A DNA stretch of 5,430 bases. Origin: an uncultured Clostridia bacterium (GTDB taxonomy: Bacteria; Bacillota; Clostridia; Oscillospirales; Ruminococcaceae). The position numbers and the translations under genes are program-made. Below, in pieces: positions 5,044 through 5,430 of the stretch; position 1 is the stretch's first letter; the number at the start of each line of letters is the position of its first letter. The stretch lies in contig CAMEPN010000149.1 of assembly GCA_945931735.1 (NCBI GenBank), positions 1 to 5,430 of the forward strand. The letters are read 5' to 3'. Under the pieces are notes generated by a model that saw only the letters and a list, made by a program, of their open reading frames with translations, was not told the DNA's origin and made no database searches.

Positions 5044-5430
5044 TACCGAAAAGAAAGTTGTTGTTATCCCAGCAAAGCCCGCTGCGGAAATCCGCCAGAC
5101 CAAGCGGCTGAATGTCGCTGCATACTGCCGTGTTTCCACCGACGAGGAAGAACAGGAAACCAGTTACGAGGCGCAGATTAGCTACTACACGGAGAAAATC
5201 AACGAGAACCCCGAATGGAACATGGCGGGGATTTTCGCCGATGAGGGCATAACCGGAACTCAAGCGAAAAAGCGACCGGAATTCCTGCGCATGATACGGC
5301 TGTGCCGCAAGGGGAAAATCGACATCATTCTCACAAAGTCCCTGTCCCGATTCGCCCGGAATACAGTGGATAGCTTGAATTACATACGAGAGCTGAAGCT
5401 GCTGAATATCGCGGTCATCTTTGAAAAAGA
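5036..5430 (+). CDS. Second large serine recombinase, N-terminal part (cut by window end)
   Basis: ATG 5036 follows GGAGG (5023-5027) at eight bases and overlaps the previous stop by 8 bp. The frame is open to the window edge, giving 131 residues. The resolvase domain starts at about residue 25 with AAYCRVSTD (catalytic S34, R32), followed by [17 protein letters not shown] (from 67) and [10 protein letters not shown] (100-109). It aligns throughout with the first recombinase ([29 protein letters not shown]), so the two are paralogues, but they differ too much to be a recent duplication. The catalytic residues visible here are intact. Its DNA-binding domain and zinc ribbon would lie beyond the edge. 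Two complete enzymes plus a non-catalytic partner recall, without being the same as, the paired recombinases of staphylococcal cassette chromosomes. Confidence 0.93.
   Translation, partial: MPDTEKKVVVIPAKPAAEIRQTKRLNVAAYCRVSTDEEEQETSYEAQISYYTEKINENPEWNMAGIFADEGITGTQAKKRPEFLRMIRLCRKGKIDIILTKSLSRFARNTVDSLNYIRELKLLNIAVIFEK

Larger units (their letters stand above)
1368..5430 (+). mobile_element. Left part of an integrative mobile element with serine recombinases and MazF
   Basis: Right after the host terminator, base composition becomes visibly richer in G+C. The gene content also changes to a sigma-factor fragment, an orphan MazF, a SHOCT-like small protein and serine recombinases, all on the + strand. 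Large serine recombinases catalyse integration and excision of such elements, and a recombinase cluster near one end is typical. The left boundary at about 1368-1400 is inferred from the terminator and the broken sigma gene; I see no att core or terminal repeat. The element continues past the right edge, so its class (integrative conjugative, mobilizable, or cassette-chromosome-like) cannot be decided here. Confidence 0.65.

Overview
The window reads as chromosome from a Clostridia-type Firmicute, probably a gut-associated Eubacteriales. Low-G+C housekeeping genes run into a visibly more G+C-rich mobile element. The assignment rests on the Bacillus-type MazF, strong AGGAGG-like ribosome sites, and Clostridia-style large serine recombinases arranged in series. 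No rRNA, tRNA, CRISPR array or IS terminal repeat was found.

Host side (1-1367). The C-terminal end of an HflC-like SPFH protein overlaps a complete HflK-like SPFH membrane protein. The pair closes with a clear rho-independent terminator at 1320-1367. The order is hflC then hflK, the reverse of E. coli.

Element side (about 1368 to beyond the right edge, all on the + strand). It begins with a sigma-70 region-4-like gene that looks 5'-truncated. Its frame continues upstream into a TAG at 1399-1401 and then meets the host terminator. About 580 bases without a convincing protein gene follow (1759-2339). This stretch is not featureless: it holds a 13-bp long-range helix, a second interleaved helix that could make a pseudoknot, a three-way junction, and two hairpins with the same GAAA-capped core. 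I read it as a candidate large structured RNA or a very long structured leader.

Next come a MazF/PemK-family ribonuclease toxin with both expected catalytic residues but no antitoxin gene beside it, a 46-residue SHOCT-like small protein, and a recombination cassette. The cassette has a full-length large serine recombinase (516 aa), a 171-aa protein with the recombinase DNA-binding domain but no catalytic domain, and a second serine recombinase cut off by the window end. The stop-to-start gaps (4 bp, then an 8-bp overlap) indicate a coupled operon.

Overall interpretation (inference): an integrative element whose recombinases move it and whose orphan MazF may stabilise it. The structured RNA and UACAU motifs at the mazF start codon are the most promising candidates for an undescribed control mechanism. 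The right end and attachment sites lie outside the window or cannot be identified from one side.
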